NCBI GenBank assembly: GCA_034440575.1
Contig: JAOTOL010001633.1
Location: 186,001-250,000 of the forward strand
DNA: 64,000 bases
Direction: 5' to 3'
DNA from: Imbricaverruca yamaguchii
Lineage: Eukaryota; Arthropoda; Thecostraca; Neoverrucidae
Shown: positions 23,346-34,240 of the stretch, piece after piece
Numbering within the stretch: position 1 is the first letter of the stretch
How the letters are laid out: every line of letters starts with the position of its first letter
Notes under the pieces: generated by a model
Told to the model about the DNA's origin: nothing
Databases searched by the model: none
Seen by the model: only the letters and a program-made list of their open reading frames with translations
Made by a program: the position numbers and the translations under genes

Positions 23346-24075
23346 CGGTACTTTACCTCCCCAACCTAAAGTAATTACACGGGGAGGCCATTGGCGATTG
23401 TGGACCGTCAATATAATCAAACTACCCCAACGAAGTATTCCTAAAACAATTAGGAAACCTCTTTTGGAGGAGTGTGGGTCCCAAAACACGGGTTTTAACG
23501 ATTTTTAATGATAGCTGTACGCGTAAGGTTATGACATGTCAATAGAAACAAATGTCTTGGTACCGGGGAGCTACCATGCCCAGGCGTTCTGACATTTTCT
23601 GAAAGCCAGAAGAGTACGGGGAGATGTGAGATGATAAGAGTATGCAGTATCGTGACGAGCAGGTACCGGTGACACCTGACCTTTTCACCCTCCCTCTACC
23701 AAACTGAGTTTTTCCGGAGTAAGTTGGCGACACGGATCACCATGCATGGTAACCAGAGTATTCCCCCCCCCCTCCAGCACGCCTTTAAAAAAATATGGGG
23801 TGTTCAGTGACCGTGACGTGGGGTAGTGTATAGGGGTGGGGGCACGGAACATGACGGCTTTCCCTATGGAATGCCGGCCATCGTAGCTCATACAATTCCT
23901 TAATAATAAATGCGAAATTCCTTACTATAAGTAATAGTAAAGTGCACAGCGCACATGAGTCAGGCGCTGGTCTCCACGGACCCGCCGCCAGTTCCCCCAC
24001 AGTATACTGCTCGGCGGCCCCCCCCGGCGCCACCGCTACCGGCAGACACAGCCGACCGTCCGCTGTGCGACTCAC
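23346..24075. other. SUOX intron, unassigned
   Basis: Remainder of the intron between coding exons 6 and 7. No repeat or second gene seen apart from a C-run at about 23765. Confidence 0.45.
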
Positions 24076-24268
24076 CGAGCCACTTGACGTTGCGCGCGCT
24101 CACCACGCCCGGCACGATCACCCGCACGGGGAATCCGTGGTCGCGGCTGAGCGGCGCGCCGTTCATCTGGTAGGCCAGGATCACGTCCCGGCGCGGGTCG
24201 GTGGCGCGCTCCAGCGGGATGGACGCGCCGTACGGCGAGTTGGACGGGTCCGTGTCCAGGCCCTCGAA
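24076..24268 (-). CDS. SUOX: SUOX coding exon 6
   Basis: Residues ~326-390 of the molybdopterin-binding domain. It reads [19 protein letters not shown], then [18 protein letters not shown] and [16 protein letters not shown], near-invariant blocks in animal sulfite oxidases. Acceptor cggccggcag, donor ctcg/gtgagtc; entered in phase 0 directly after HVC of exon 5, giving the family motif HVCFEGLD. Confidence 0.96.
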
Positions 24269-24284
24269 CTGCCGGCCGCCGGCA

Positions 24285-24805
24285 CAGGTCAACGGTCGCG
24301 GTCCACAGGTCAGGCTCACGGGCCATGGTCACGGCTCACAAGTCATCGGTCACAGGCTACGATCACGGCTCACAGACTACGGGCATGGCTCATAGGTTAT
24401 GGTTACGGCTCACAGGCTATGGTCACGGTTCACGGGCTACGGTCACGGCTCACAGGCTATGGTCACGGTTCACGGGCTACGGTCACGGCTCACAGGCTAT
24501 AATCAAGGCTCACAGGCTATGAGCACGGCTCACAGGCTATGGATACGACTCACAGGCTATGGGCACGGCTCACGGGCTCTAGTCATCGGTCACAGGCTAC
24601 AGTCGTGGCTCACAGGCTATGGGCACATTTCACAGGCTATGGCCACGGCTCACAGGTAATGGTCACGGCTCACAGGCTATGGTCACAGCTCACATACTAT
24701 GGTCAGAACCCACAGGTTATAGTCACGGCCCAGAGGCTATTGTCATAGCTCACAGGCTATGGTTATGGGTCACATGCTATGGTCACGGGTCATGGGTCAT
24801 CGGTC
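24285..24805. repeat. ~20-bp intronic minisatellite
   Basis: About 25 copies of variants of ggtcacggctcacaggctat, in the intron upstream of SUOX exon 6 (minus sense). The edge nearest the exon merges into gacctgtgccggcggccgg. Confidence 0.9.
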
Positions 24806-25725
24806 ACCGAGGACGCTTTATGAAATCAAACAGAGATGACAAAGCATGTATTCGCATTCATGTTCCACATATGGGGGTGACCGCATACCGCTCCATACTC
24901 AATCCAAGTCATACGGAGGCAACTCAACTATCGAGGTGAAAATAATCCATCGGAACAAACAATAAAATGGCCACCGTGGTCACAATTAGCTGGTATATAG
25001 ACCGTTAGGTTGTGTCAGTGGTCACAGAGACTTGCCGCACAGGTCTCAGGCTATAGGTTAGACGTGACGATCATGATCGCAGGCCATTGTGGCACATCTC
25101 AGGTAACGAACCAAACACCGGTCGACTTTAAACACAAACTGAATAGGAGCCAGCACTCAGCTGCCGTCCAAGGGAAGTTAGTTAGTTATTAGGGCTTTAG
25201 GGCGTCGTCCAAGGGAAGAAGAGCGCATGTTGCCGTGTTTGATCAGCACAACTTTGTCTCTGTCTCTCACTGGTTCGAATACGTATACACGATAATCGCA
25301 TCATGACCCATTTAAATTGCGCACCGATGCATCCTAACTGCTAATGAACATAGAAGCGTGATTAGCGATGGATGCACCAGCGACATACGCTTTCCTTACA
25401 CTGTCTGCGGAGGTGGGGGCAGGGCATTCACGAGCGCCTAGTTAGTTAGTTATTGGGGTTTTAGCTCATCGACTGCTGTGGCCATGCGTCGCCACAATAT
25501 CGTCAGTCGTACCGAAGCATACAGAAGGAAACCAGTCGCGGTGACATAGCATGTAGGACATTATCGAACCAGTTGTAGTCAAGTTGTACAGTAGAACTAT
25601 CCTCGTTTTACTGCATGCAGTATTCCCAACATGGCATCAATAATGTGCATATACAACGAAAGCTTGCTTCAGCTTGGACGCTCGTGCATGGTTAATTCAG
25701 CTGCACGGACGTGCAGTCACTCACA
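24806..25725. other. SUOX intron, unassigned
   Basis: No gene. A short phrase (gttagttagttattagggct and gttagttagttattggggtt) occurs at 25178 and 25439, suggesting a small local duplication or dispersed repeat. Confidence 0.4.
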
Positions 25726-27558
25726 TCATAGATTCGGCCCATGGCAGCCGGATAGGCTGCCATGGGCACACCATACGATTGGCCCGTGGCAGACGGCCGT
25801 GCGGTCATTCACACCATACAGTCGGGCCGTGACAGCCTAGCGTGCGGTCGTTCACACCATACAGTCGGGCCGTGACAGCCTAGCGTGCGGTCGTTCACAC
25901 CATACAGTCGGGCCGTGACAGCCTAGCGTGCGGTCGTTCACACCATACAGTCGGGCCGTGACAGCCTAGCGTGCGGTCGTTCACACCATACAGTCGGGGC
26001 GTGACAGCCTAGCGTGCGGTCGTTCACACCATGCAGTCGGGCCGTGACAGCCTAGCGTGCGGTCGTTCACACCATACAGTCGGCCCGTGGCAGCCGGGCA
26101 GGCAGTCACTCACACCATACACTCGGCCCATGGCAGCCAGGAGTGCAGTCACTCACACCATACACTCGGCCCATGGCAGCCAGGAGTGCAGTCACTCACA
26201 CCATACCCTCGGCCCGTGGCAGCCGGGAGTGTAGTCACTCACACCATACCCTCGGCCCGTGGCAGTCGGGAGTGCAGTCACTCACACCATACCCTCGGCC
26301 CGTGGCAGCCGGGAGTGTAGTCACTCACACCATACCCTCGGCCCGTGGCAGCCGGGAGTGTAGTCACTCACACCATACACTCGGCCCGTGGCAGCCGGGA
26401 GTGTAGTCACTCACACCATACACTCGGCCCATGGCAGCCGGGAGTGCAGTCACTCACACCATACACTCGGCCCATGGCACCCGGGAGTGTTATCACTCAC
26501 ACCATACACTCGGCCCATGGCAGCCGGGAGTGCAGTCACTCACACCATACACTCGGCCCGTGGCAGCCGGGAGTGTAGTCACTCACACCATACACTCGGC
26601 CCATGGCAGCCGGGAGTGCAGTCACTCACACCATACACTCGGCCCGTGGCAGCCGGGAGTGCAGTCACTCACACCATACACTCGGCCCATGGCACCCGGG
26701 AGTGCGTCACCCACACCACGCACTCGGTCGTGGCAGTCACCCACACCATACCCTCGGCCCGTGGCAGCCAGTGCAGTCACCCACACCATACACTCGGCCC
26801 GTGGCAGCCGGGAGTGCAGTCACCTCACACCATACACTCGGCCCGTGGCAGCCGGGAGTGCAGTCACTCACACCATACACTCGGCCCGTGGCAGCCGGGA
26901 GTGCAGTCACTCACACCATACACTCGGCCCGTGGCAGCCGGGAGTGCAGTCACTCACACCATACACTCGGCCCGTGGCAGCCGGGAGTGCAGTCACCCAC
27001 ACCATACACTCGGCCCGTGGCAGCCGGGGTGCAGTCACCCACACCATACACTCGGGCCGTGGCAGCCCGGTGCATCACCACACCATACCCTCGGCCCGTG
27101 GCAGTCGGGAGTGCAGTCACTCACACCTTACACTCGAGTCGTGGTAGCCTAGCGTGCAGTCGCCCACACCACGCACTCGGGTCGTGGCAGCTATGCAGTC
27201 ACCCACACCACGCACTCGGGTCGTGGCAGCTATGCAGTCACCCACACCACGCACTCGGGTCGTGGCAGCTATGCAGTCACCCACACCACGCACTCGGGTC
27301 GTGGCAGCCGTGCAGTCACCCACACCACGCACTCGGGTCGTGGCAGCCGAGAGTGCGGTCACATACCATACACTCGGGTCGTGGCAGCCGGGCGGTCACA
27401 TACCATACACTCGGGTCGTGGCAGCCGTGGCGGTCACCCACACCATACACTCGGGTCGTGGCAGCCGTGCAGCCACCCACACCATACACTCGGGTCGTGG
27501 CAGCCGTGCAGCCACCCACACCATACACTCGGGTCGTGGCAGCCGGGCGGTCACTCAC
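25726..27558 (-). repeat. 43-bp minisatellite (~43 copies) starting at the SUOX exon 5 donor
   Basis: The main unit is 43 bp; in SUOX sense it contains gtgagtgactgcactcccgg, then ctgccacgggccgagtgta and tggt. A 39-bp variant fills about 27150-27340, and a block at 25820-26080 has gttcacaccatacagtcggg. In SUOX sense the first unit begins with the authentic donor gtgagtgacc at 27558, so every unit carries a gtgagtga donor-like core. ORFs through it are artefacts. Confidence 0.95.
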
Positions 27559-27716
27559 GCAGACATGCCGACCGTGTCCTTCCTCGGCCTTGAAGCCGGC
27601 CGCCTTGAGGACGTCACAGAGCCGGGCACCGGTCCAGGTGGCGTTGCCCACCGCCGCGTGGCCCCAGGACAGCCCGCGCACCGGCTTGATGGCCGACATC
27701 TCGCTGCGCCGGTTAC
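27559..27716 (-). CDS. SUOX: SUOX coding exon 5
   Basis: Residues ~273-325: completes CAGNRRSEM, then AIKPVRGLSWGHAAVGNATW, TGARLCDVLKAAGF and HGRHVC. The NRRSEM and GARLCDVL blocks are hallmarks of the molybdopterin domain. Acceptor ctcaaccag, donor tgc/gtgagtgac; phases fit both neighbours. Confidence 0.96.
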
Positions 27717-28129
27717 CTGGTTGAGCCGGTCACGGGGTCACCGTACGACGTCGCCGTATGCTAACATCAGCTACAGTCTACACGGTACAGTCTACACCGG
27801 TGTCGGAAAGTGGCCAGTTCCTGGAGCTGGGACCCTCCGAATAATCATACACTCCACAAAAAGTGCATCCCGTGCATTACCAGAGGAAGAGCCATACTTA
27901 ACCAACAACCACAGCTAGTCTTGCTATCATCCACTGATAAGTATGGTGAAGGAAAGGCATGCATCCTCTTTGGACCAACGTCAAATGGTGGCCTCTAGTT
28001 GATAGTGAGATCCACTTCAGGTGCTATTGTCTAGCCATAATGGCTCCTTGACACAACAACCTGGCAACATCAGTGAGTATAATGCACCTTTGTTATTTCA
28101 GGTGATAATGGGAGGTTCAGAAACATTTA
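27717..28129. other. SUOX intron, unassigned
   Basis: Intron sequence between the exon 5 acceptor and the LINE fragment; nothing recognised. Confidence 0.4.
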
Positions 28130-28433
28130 TGGGTACAGGAGAGTGAAGAATGAAATACCAAGAAACAGTAGGACAAGGAATAGTTTGTATACATTTCCTG
28201 ACATGGGACTGATGGAAATGGGTAACAATAGTGATGAATCTAGCCATATTCAGCTAGAGTTAGAGGACCTAAAGTGGACTGAAAAATGTCCGATGCATTT
28301 CAACTATGATAAGTGTAAGGCTATGTATCTGGTGTTTGGATGTGGAACATGTTGTAACGCAATGGGTGGTCGTGAACTGGATACCATTGAAGAGGAAGCA
28401 GAATTAGGCGTGATGGTTTCAAAGAATAACTGA
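28130..28433 (+). mobile_element. LINE reverse transcriptase fragment (CR1/RTE-like)
   Basis: A plus-strand frame reads LELEDLKWTEKCPMHFNYDK, then CKAMYLVFG and LDTIEEEAELGVMVSKNN. This is the classic non-LTR 'W..KW.M.FN..KCK.M...G..L..V..E.DLGV.V' block C-terminal to the catalytic FADD. It is an isolated fragment, antisense inside a SUOX intron, with no catalytic motif retained. Confidence 0.75.
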
Positions 28434-28604
28434 TGATGTTTCTTGACAAAGGCATAAGATAATACTAATCTGAACGCAGTTGTTCTATTTGTGGAAGCCC
28501 ATGCACGTCATCAATTCAGATTGGATAAGTCAACGTGCAGGATAACTAAGCACCACCATGTTCTCACACCAAGGGTAGTTGCCCAATGTATGCGTATGTT
28601 CATG

Positions 28605-29915
28605 AACACCGACCAGAGCACATGACTTTGGTGCGTACACTGACCGGAACACATGACTGTGGTGTGCACACTGACCAGAACACATGACAGTGGTGTGTAC
28701 ACTGACCAGAACACATGACGGTGGTGTGCACACTGACCAGAACACATGACTTTGGTGCGTACACTGACCGGAACACATGACTGTGGTGTGCACACTGACC
28801 AGAACACATGACAGTGGTGTGTACACTGACCAGAACACATGACGGTGGTGTGCACACTGACCAGAACACATGACGGTGGTGTGCACACTGACCAGAACAC
28901 ATGACGGTGGTGTGTACACTGACCAGAACACATGATGGTGGTGTGTACACTGACCAGAACACATGATGGTGGTGTGCAAACTGACCAGAACACATGATGG
29001 TGGTGTGCACACTGACCAGAACACATGATGGTGGTGTGTACACTGACCAGAACACATGATGGTGGTGTGTACACTGACCAGAACACATGATGGTGGTGTA
29101 CACACTGACCAGAACACATGACGGTGGTGTGTACACTGACCAGAACACATGATGGTGGTGTGTACACTGACCAGAACACATGACGGTGGTGTGTACACTG
29201 ACCAGAACACATGATGGTGGTGTGTACACTGACCAGAACACATGATGGTGGTGTGCACACTGACCAGAACACATGATGGTGGTGTGTACACTGACCAGAA
29301 CACATGATGGTGGTGTGCACACTGACCAGAACACATGATGGTGGTGTGCACACTGACAAGAACACATGAAGTAGGTGTGCACACTGACCAGAACACATGA
29401 TGGTGGTGTGCACACTGACCAGAACACATGATGGTGGTGTGTACACTGACCAGAACACATGATGGTGGTGTACACACTGACCAGAACACATGATGGTGGT
29501 GTGTACACTGACCAGAACACATGACAGTGGTGTGCACACTGACCAGAACACATGACGGTGGTGTGTACACTGACCAGAACACATGATGGTGGTGTGTACA
29601 CTGACCAGAACACATGATGGTGGTGTGTACACTGACCAGAACACGTGATGGTGGTGTGTACACTGACCAGAACACATGATGGTGGTGTGCACACTGACCA
29701 GAACACATGACGGTGGTGTGTACACTGACCAGAACACATGATGGTGGTGTGCACACTGACCAGAACACATGATGGTGGTGTGTACACTGACCAGAACACA
29801 TGATGGTGGTGTGTACACTGACCAGAACACGTGATGGTGGTGTGTACACTGACCGGCGCACATGATGGTGGTGTGTACACTGACCAGAACACATGATGGT
29901 GGTGTGCACACTGAC
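28605..29915 (-). repeat. 31-bp minisatellite (~42 copies) spanning the SUOX exon 4 donor
   Basis: The unit is 31 bp; in SUOX sense gtcagtgtacacaccacc, then atcatgtgttctg. The exon itself ends ccaccatcatgtgcgccg followed by donor gtcagtg, so the unit contains the last ~18 coding bases plus the donor; the nearest units (for example at 29851) even keep gcgccg. Since 31 is not a multiple of 3, one ORF cycles through all frames, giving 459-510-codon minus-strand ORFs that are not genes. Confidence 0.95.
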
Positions 29916-30079
29916 CGGCGCACATGATGGTGGCGGTGACGGTGACTGGCTCGAAGTCCCGCTTGAGACGCTCCAGCGAGATGGAGAGTGGCTTCAGGCC
30001 AACGCCGTCCACCTCTAGCTCATAGGAAGCGGCGCTCACGTCCGGCACTGGCAGGTGGTTCCGCACGTAGAACAGGTCA
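29916..30079 (-). CDS. SUOX: SUOX coding exon 4, with the molybdenum-ligand cysteine
   Basis: Residues ~218-273: N-DLFYVRNHLPVPDVS..., an LEVDGVG strand, LSISLERLKRDF and VTVTATIMCAG. The Cys of MCAG (about residue 271) is at the position of the cysteine thiolate that binds molybdenum in sulfite oxidases. Acceptor gtgtttcag, donor gccg/gtcagtg. Both borders are copied inside tandem repeats: the donor side by the 31-bp unit and the acceptor side by the array at 30080. Confidence 0.96.
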
Positions 30080-30350
30080 CTGAAACACCGTGCTTGGGAG
30101 TCACTGGAGCAGGATACTGGGTATTCAACCACCGTACATGGGAGTCACTGGAGCAGGATATTGAAACACCACACGTGGGAGTCACTGGAACAGGGGACTG
30201 GTCACTGAAACACCGCACGTGGGCGTCAATGGAGCAGGGGACTGGTCACTGAAACACCGCACGTGGGCGTCACTGGAGCAAGGGACTCGTCACTGAAACA
30301 CCGCACGTGAGAGTCACCGGAACATGGGACTGGTTACTGAAACATAATTA
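30080..30350 (-). repeat. ~55-bp minisatellite spanning the SUOX exon 4 acceptor
   Basis: About 5 diverged copies; in SUOX sense the unit contains acgtgcggtgtttcagtgac, the same as the real acceptor and first five coding bases (gtgtttcag/tgacc). Units then continue cagtcccctgctcc instead of the exon. A second, ~95-bp duplication (ctagctggctcgcca...) lies at about 30490-30640. Confidence 0.85.
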
Positions 30351-30658
30351 ACACCAATGGAACAAGATGCAAGTCCCTGAAGCAGGATGCAGAGCACAGA
30401 AGCAAAATGTTTGCTACCAAATCATATAAGACGAGTTACCGAAAGAGGGAGTGAGCACACAATCACAGTCACGAGGGAGACGTCACAGCAAGTCCGCTAG
30501 CTGGCTCGCCACCGGGTAACGGCATCTGCCAGAGGTCAGCCGGGAGGCGGCGACGTTATCCGTCACAACAAACCCACCAGCTGGCTCGCCATCGGGTGAT
30601 GACATCTGCCAGAGAAGGCTAGCCCGGATGCAGTGACATTATACACTGACGGCCGTAC

Positions 30659-30821
30659 TTGGGAGTGAAGAAGTTGTCCGCCAACAGGGCCGGCGGCGGC
30701 TCGGCGTTGTACGGTCTCTTGGAGCTGGACTTGAGCGCCGGATGACGGCGCGGCTCGTCGGCCCACGGGTCGTGCGTCATGCCCGACCGGTGCGAGCCCA
30801 CCTCGTCCGACCGGACATTGC
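30659..30821 (-). CDS. SUOX: SUOX coding exon 3
   Basis: Residues ~164-218: [15 protein letters not shown], then [27 protein letters not shown] and NFFTPN. This is the linker between the cytochrome b5 and molybdopterin domains plus the start of the latter. Acceptor cgactgccag; the donor aa/gtacgg is a weak site but the only one giving the correct phase 2 and the family motif TPNDLFYVRNHLPVP across the junction. Confidence 0.93.
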
Positions 30822-31269
30822 CTGGCAGTCGACCACAGCCGAACACGGTCACACCGGGTCAAATGAGACCAGATGGAGGTGGAACAGGTCACACAGTGTC
30901 AAGTGGCGTCAGGTGGGGTCAGACAGAGGTGGAACAAGTCGCATGGGGTCATGTGGCGTCACGTTGGGTCAGACAGAGGCGGAACAGGTCAGACGAAGCC
31001 AGGCGGCGGCAGTGGACCGGCCAGTCCCACTGGCTCACAGGGTAAGAGCGGACTGGGAACAGGGTCAGACGGGTGCACGAGACGAATGCAGCGATCGTAC
31101 ACTCACAGGACTTATCAGACATGTGCGTGCTAGGTTCTCACACATGGGTGCAGGGCTCTCAGTGATAAGCTCTCAGGCGCGTCTGAACACGTGTGGAGGG
31201 AGAACGCTCTCAGGTCATTACTTCCATACAGCTGCATGGGACTAGACTGGCTCTAAACTGCCCACTGAC
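30822..31269. other. SUOX intron with short tandem repeat
   Basis: At about 30870-31010 there are diverged copies of a unit of about 45 bp containing ggggtcagacagaggtgg and aacaggtcac. The rest is unassigned. Confidence 0.55.
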
Positions 31270-31380
31270 CAATGCGGTACTTCTCCAGCAGCTTAAGCAC
31301 GTGCTCCTGTTGGTGCACGCCATACAGGTCCCAGAAGGGATCGGCAGAGCCGCCAGCACCCATCATGATGGTACTACCGC
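31270..31380 (-). CDS. SUOX: SUOX coding exon 2: end of cytochrome b5 domain
   Basis: Residues ~127-164. After the HPG-G junction it reads GSTIMMGAGGSADPFWDLYG, then VHQQEHVLKLLEKYRIG. His149 lies 24 residues after His125 of HPGG, the spacing of the two haem axial ligands in cytochrome b5 folds. Acceptor gttttcccgcag, donor attg/gtcagtgg. Confidence 0.95.
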
Positions 31381-31777
31381 CTGCGGGAAAACCGCAGGTC
31401 AGACTAGTTCAGGCTAGAAAACGCAGGTCAGACTATAGAGGTCACACACACACACACGTGTTGCAAACGAGATCGGTCCGTCCAAATCGGATCACAACTC
31501 ACAATGTCGCCCTTGAGATATAGGTCACATACACGTGTTACAAACGTGATAGTTCCGTCCAATTCGGGTCACAACTCACAATGTATGGCACACAATAGAA
31601 CCCATTCAGTCCGAGAAACTCTTTCCATGTCCGACAATGCACTCACAAAAGCTAGTTCGCAATCTAAACATACTTACCCAGTCCTACGCATCAATTGTTC
31701 CACGACACCGAACAGCGTCACGCCAGCCTATCTCGGCGTGACATCACACACACACACGCAGAGAGAGCCGCGCTCAC
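31381..31777. other. SUOX intron with two-copy duplication
   Basis: A segment of about 90 bp with cacacgtgttgcaaac and gtccaaatcggatcacaact is repeated at about 31445-31510 and 31530-31600. Short copies of accgcaggtcagact lie at 31390 and 31420. Confidence 0.5.
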
Positions 31778-32161
31778 CGGGGTGCTCCTTGACGAACTTG
31801 GTGATGTCGTACACGCCCTGGTGGTAGGTGAGCCAGACGCCGTTCTTCATGTCGCCGTGGCGCGCCACCTCGTCCATTGAGTATGTGGGCAGGCCGGCGC
31901 GGTGCATGCCGTAGGCGGACGTGGAGGCGGCCGCCAGCGCGCGCCGCCGGTGCGCCAGCCACAGCGCCGAGCCGGCCAGCGCGGCGCCGGCGCCCACCAG
32001 TGCGGCGGCGCGCCACTGCCGGCCGGCAGACTCGCGCCGGCGCGCCTCGGCCTCGGCCTCGGCTGGCGCGCCACTCAGCTGGCGCGCCAGACTCGGCGCC
32101 GCGCGCACCGCGCTGGGGATGGCGCGCGCGGTCAGTCCGGGCGGCAGCACCCACATACGAA
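31778..32161 (-). CDS. SUOX: SUOX coding exon 1: targeting signal and cytochrome b5 start
   Basis: Start ATG at 32156-32154; residues 1-127. The N-terminus MWVLPPGLTARAIPSAVRAA is Arg/Ala/Ser-rich without acidic residues, as in a mitochondrial presequence. A hydrophobic stretch (about 50-70, AALVGAGAALAGSALWLA) followed by Arg residues fits the bipartite signal that sends sulfite oxidase to the intermembrane space. From about residue 90 the cytochrome b5 domain begins (YSMDEVARHG, VYDITKFVKEHPG), with haem-ligand His125. Donor cccg/gtgagcg; acceptor ctctgccag just upstream of the ATG. The full reading is 557 residues, near the 545 of human SUOX. An overlapping +1 frame is also open because of high GC. 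Confidence 0.92.
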
Positions 32162-32713
32162 CTGGCAGAGTTGCAGTCGCCTGACGCCCGCAGACTCCTC
32201 ACCACGTGCTACGTTATCAATTGCGAGGAAAATTGGCTCATCTACGTCGAATGGTACCTCTGGGTAATTGTTTTACGCTGCGCTCATTTTAAGGCAAGTC
32301 GGCTCATCTACGTCCGGCGGCAAACCTAGGCACACACTTATTTCTTTTTGGAAAGCGGATCGACTCGTTTACATCCGATGCCATTCGTGAATGACTATTT
32401 ACGTTATTCCCGCGAGTGCATGCGCGGGCATGCAGTGCGTGTTGAAGTGCGTGCTGTAATAATGCGTGTTGTAGCGTGTGTTGCTGTGTGTGTGTTGATG
32501 GTGTGGTGTTTACAATGTTCCTGCTAGTTTGGTGGCGCATAGATATTCAAATAGTAATTTGAGTCTCGGCTGTTTGTCACCCAGAAGCGATGGAAACGAG
32601 ACGGTGGTGCCCTCCTGTTGGCAAAAGACCGCAAGTGGTTGTTTTTGAGCGTCAAAGGTACTACAGCTTAACAGCATATAACCTATGCTTCATGTGGTGT
32701 TAGTTAGGCCGTG
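32162..32713. other. Probable 5' intron, unassigned
   Basis: Sequence upstream of the first coding exon; a short tgcgtgtt-type repeat lies at about 32425-32500. No exon seen. Confidence 0.4.
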
Positions 32714-34240
32714 TTAGTTTTGTGCAGCCAGTTTAGTGAAGAAGACCTTTTGGAGGTGTGACTGGCTTGATGCATTCCGTGTCTTGCGTTGGTTTGACAC
32801 TGTGGTGTGGTTGGAGCGTTGATGTGTAGGCTTGTATTGTTTACATGTGTTCTGGTGATGCTTGCGCATGTGGTGTTGTAGGAGTGTTTTGCAATCGTCT
32901 ACCGAATATTTCATGATGGGATAAGTTGTCAATGCTAAGGCCTGCATTACCAACTCGTCTGCTTGCTCGTTTCCTGGAATGATGACGTGGCCTGGAATCC
33001 CAGAGTTAGGGAAAGTTGTTTACCTTGTGGGCCACGGCTTGTGGTTTCGATGAATGTCTGGATGTGGACGGCCGTGTGTTAATTGGTTGAAGGACGGATT
33101 TAGAATCCGAACCAAGCAGTACGTCTCTCGTTGTGTGCCTCTTTAGAATGGAGATACCGGCCAGAATGACCAGTGTTTCAACGGTGTAAATGGAAGTTAT
33201 CCCGTAGACGTTTGGAAAGCCCAAGGTCTCGTCCAGTAATGGCGATGCCTATTTTGACCTCGTGTTTTGACCCATCCGTGACACGAGTGCTATGTGGCTG
33301 GTGAGATCGGCGAATTTGTTCAAGGTACCAAGAATTTCCGCCGATGTGATATGATTTATTTTCCGAGAACAAGTACGCAACTCTTCGTTGACCGTGAATC
33401 CAGAATGGCCTGGTGGGCAGTCGAGCTGCAGTGGCTAGCATTGTGAAGTAAGATCTTAGAGAGCCGTGACAATCTGAATACCAAATGGTGGGATTTTGCG
33501 CCCAAACCGGTTGTTGTCCTATCTGTGAGGCCGAAAGCATCGCTGTGCCGGGTGATTTTCAATGTAACTGGTTCCAATGTGGTAGCGGCACAGCATTTGC
33601 GTCTTGTTGTTTATTGGGTGGTTCACGACGCACTTCAGGCACATTCACGGCTAATGGCGCCACATTCGCGTCCTGAAGCGAAGGGAATGTATGTCTGAGT
33701 CTACTAGAACACTGGCTATCGGTGCGGCGTCAAGGGCTCCTGTCGCTGCTCTGATGCAGTTGTTTTGAATGGTTTCTAATTATGTGCTCAGTGTTGGCGA
33801 AATGGTAGCGAAGATGATGCTGTTGTACTCCGGATGGTTCGCATTATTGATTTGAAGAGTCGCAGTGGTGTTTTCCTGTCTCTGCCCTAGTGTGCACCTG
33901 CAAGTGCACGGAGTATGTTGACGAGCTTGGCGCATCTCTTCGGGATGGCAGTGATATGCGTGTTGAAGCTCAGGTTTTAGTCAAAGAATACGCCTAAGAA
34001 TTTGAAAGGTTTCACTTGTGACATGGCTTCGTCGTTGATGTGAAGAAAAACTGTCGGTGTAGGGTGGAGGCTACATGTGAAGCGCCCGATCGCCACCACA
34101 ACGTTCGTGCCTGTGCACACCCGCCTTGCGCATTCGTGACAATCGCCACGCATTGTGCTTTTTGTCGTTTCTGCGGTTCCGTGTGAAGGTTCGCTGGAAT
34201 AGTCAATGGTTGGAATGATTCGTATGGGGTTCACTGGAAT
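32714..34240 (-). mobile_element. Decayed non-LTR retrotransposon (RT C-terminus plus RNase H)
   Basis: Minus-strand pieces in several frames. At about 33977-34110 there is the RT-terminal phrase NDEAMSQVKPFKFLGVFFD. At about 33270 RVTDGSKHEVKIGIAI, at about 33178 YTVETLVILAGI, and at about 33095 LLGSDSKSVL give the Asp-Glu-Asp series of a LINE RNase H; at about 32950-32995 GIPGHVIIPGNEQADEL is the following conserved block. Frameshifts separate the pieces. The order fits Jockey/I-type LINEs with an RNase H domain. It lies inside the presumed first SUOX intron, in the same orientation. Confidence 0.8.

Noticed and set aside
26388..27918. Plus-strand ORFs of 238-373 codons (HTIHSARGSREC repeats)
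   Set aside because: Antisense to SUOX and produced by the 43-bp minisatellite.
28511..30132. Minus-strand ORFs of 459-510 codons rich in His/Cys (HHHHVFWSV)
   Set aside because: Frame-cycling translation of the 31-bp array; only the short segment at 29916-30079 is real coding sequence (SUOX exon 4).
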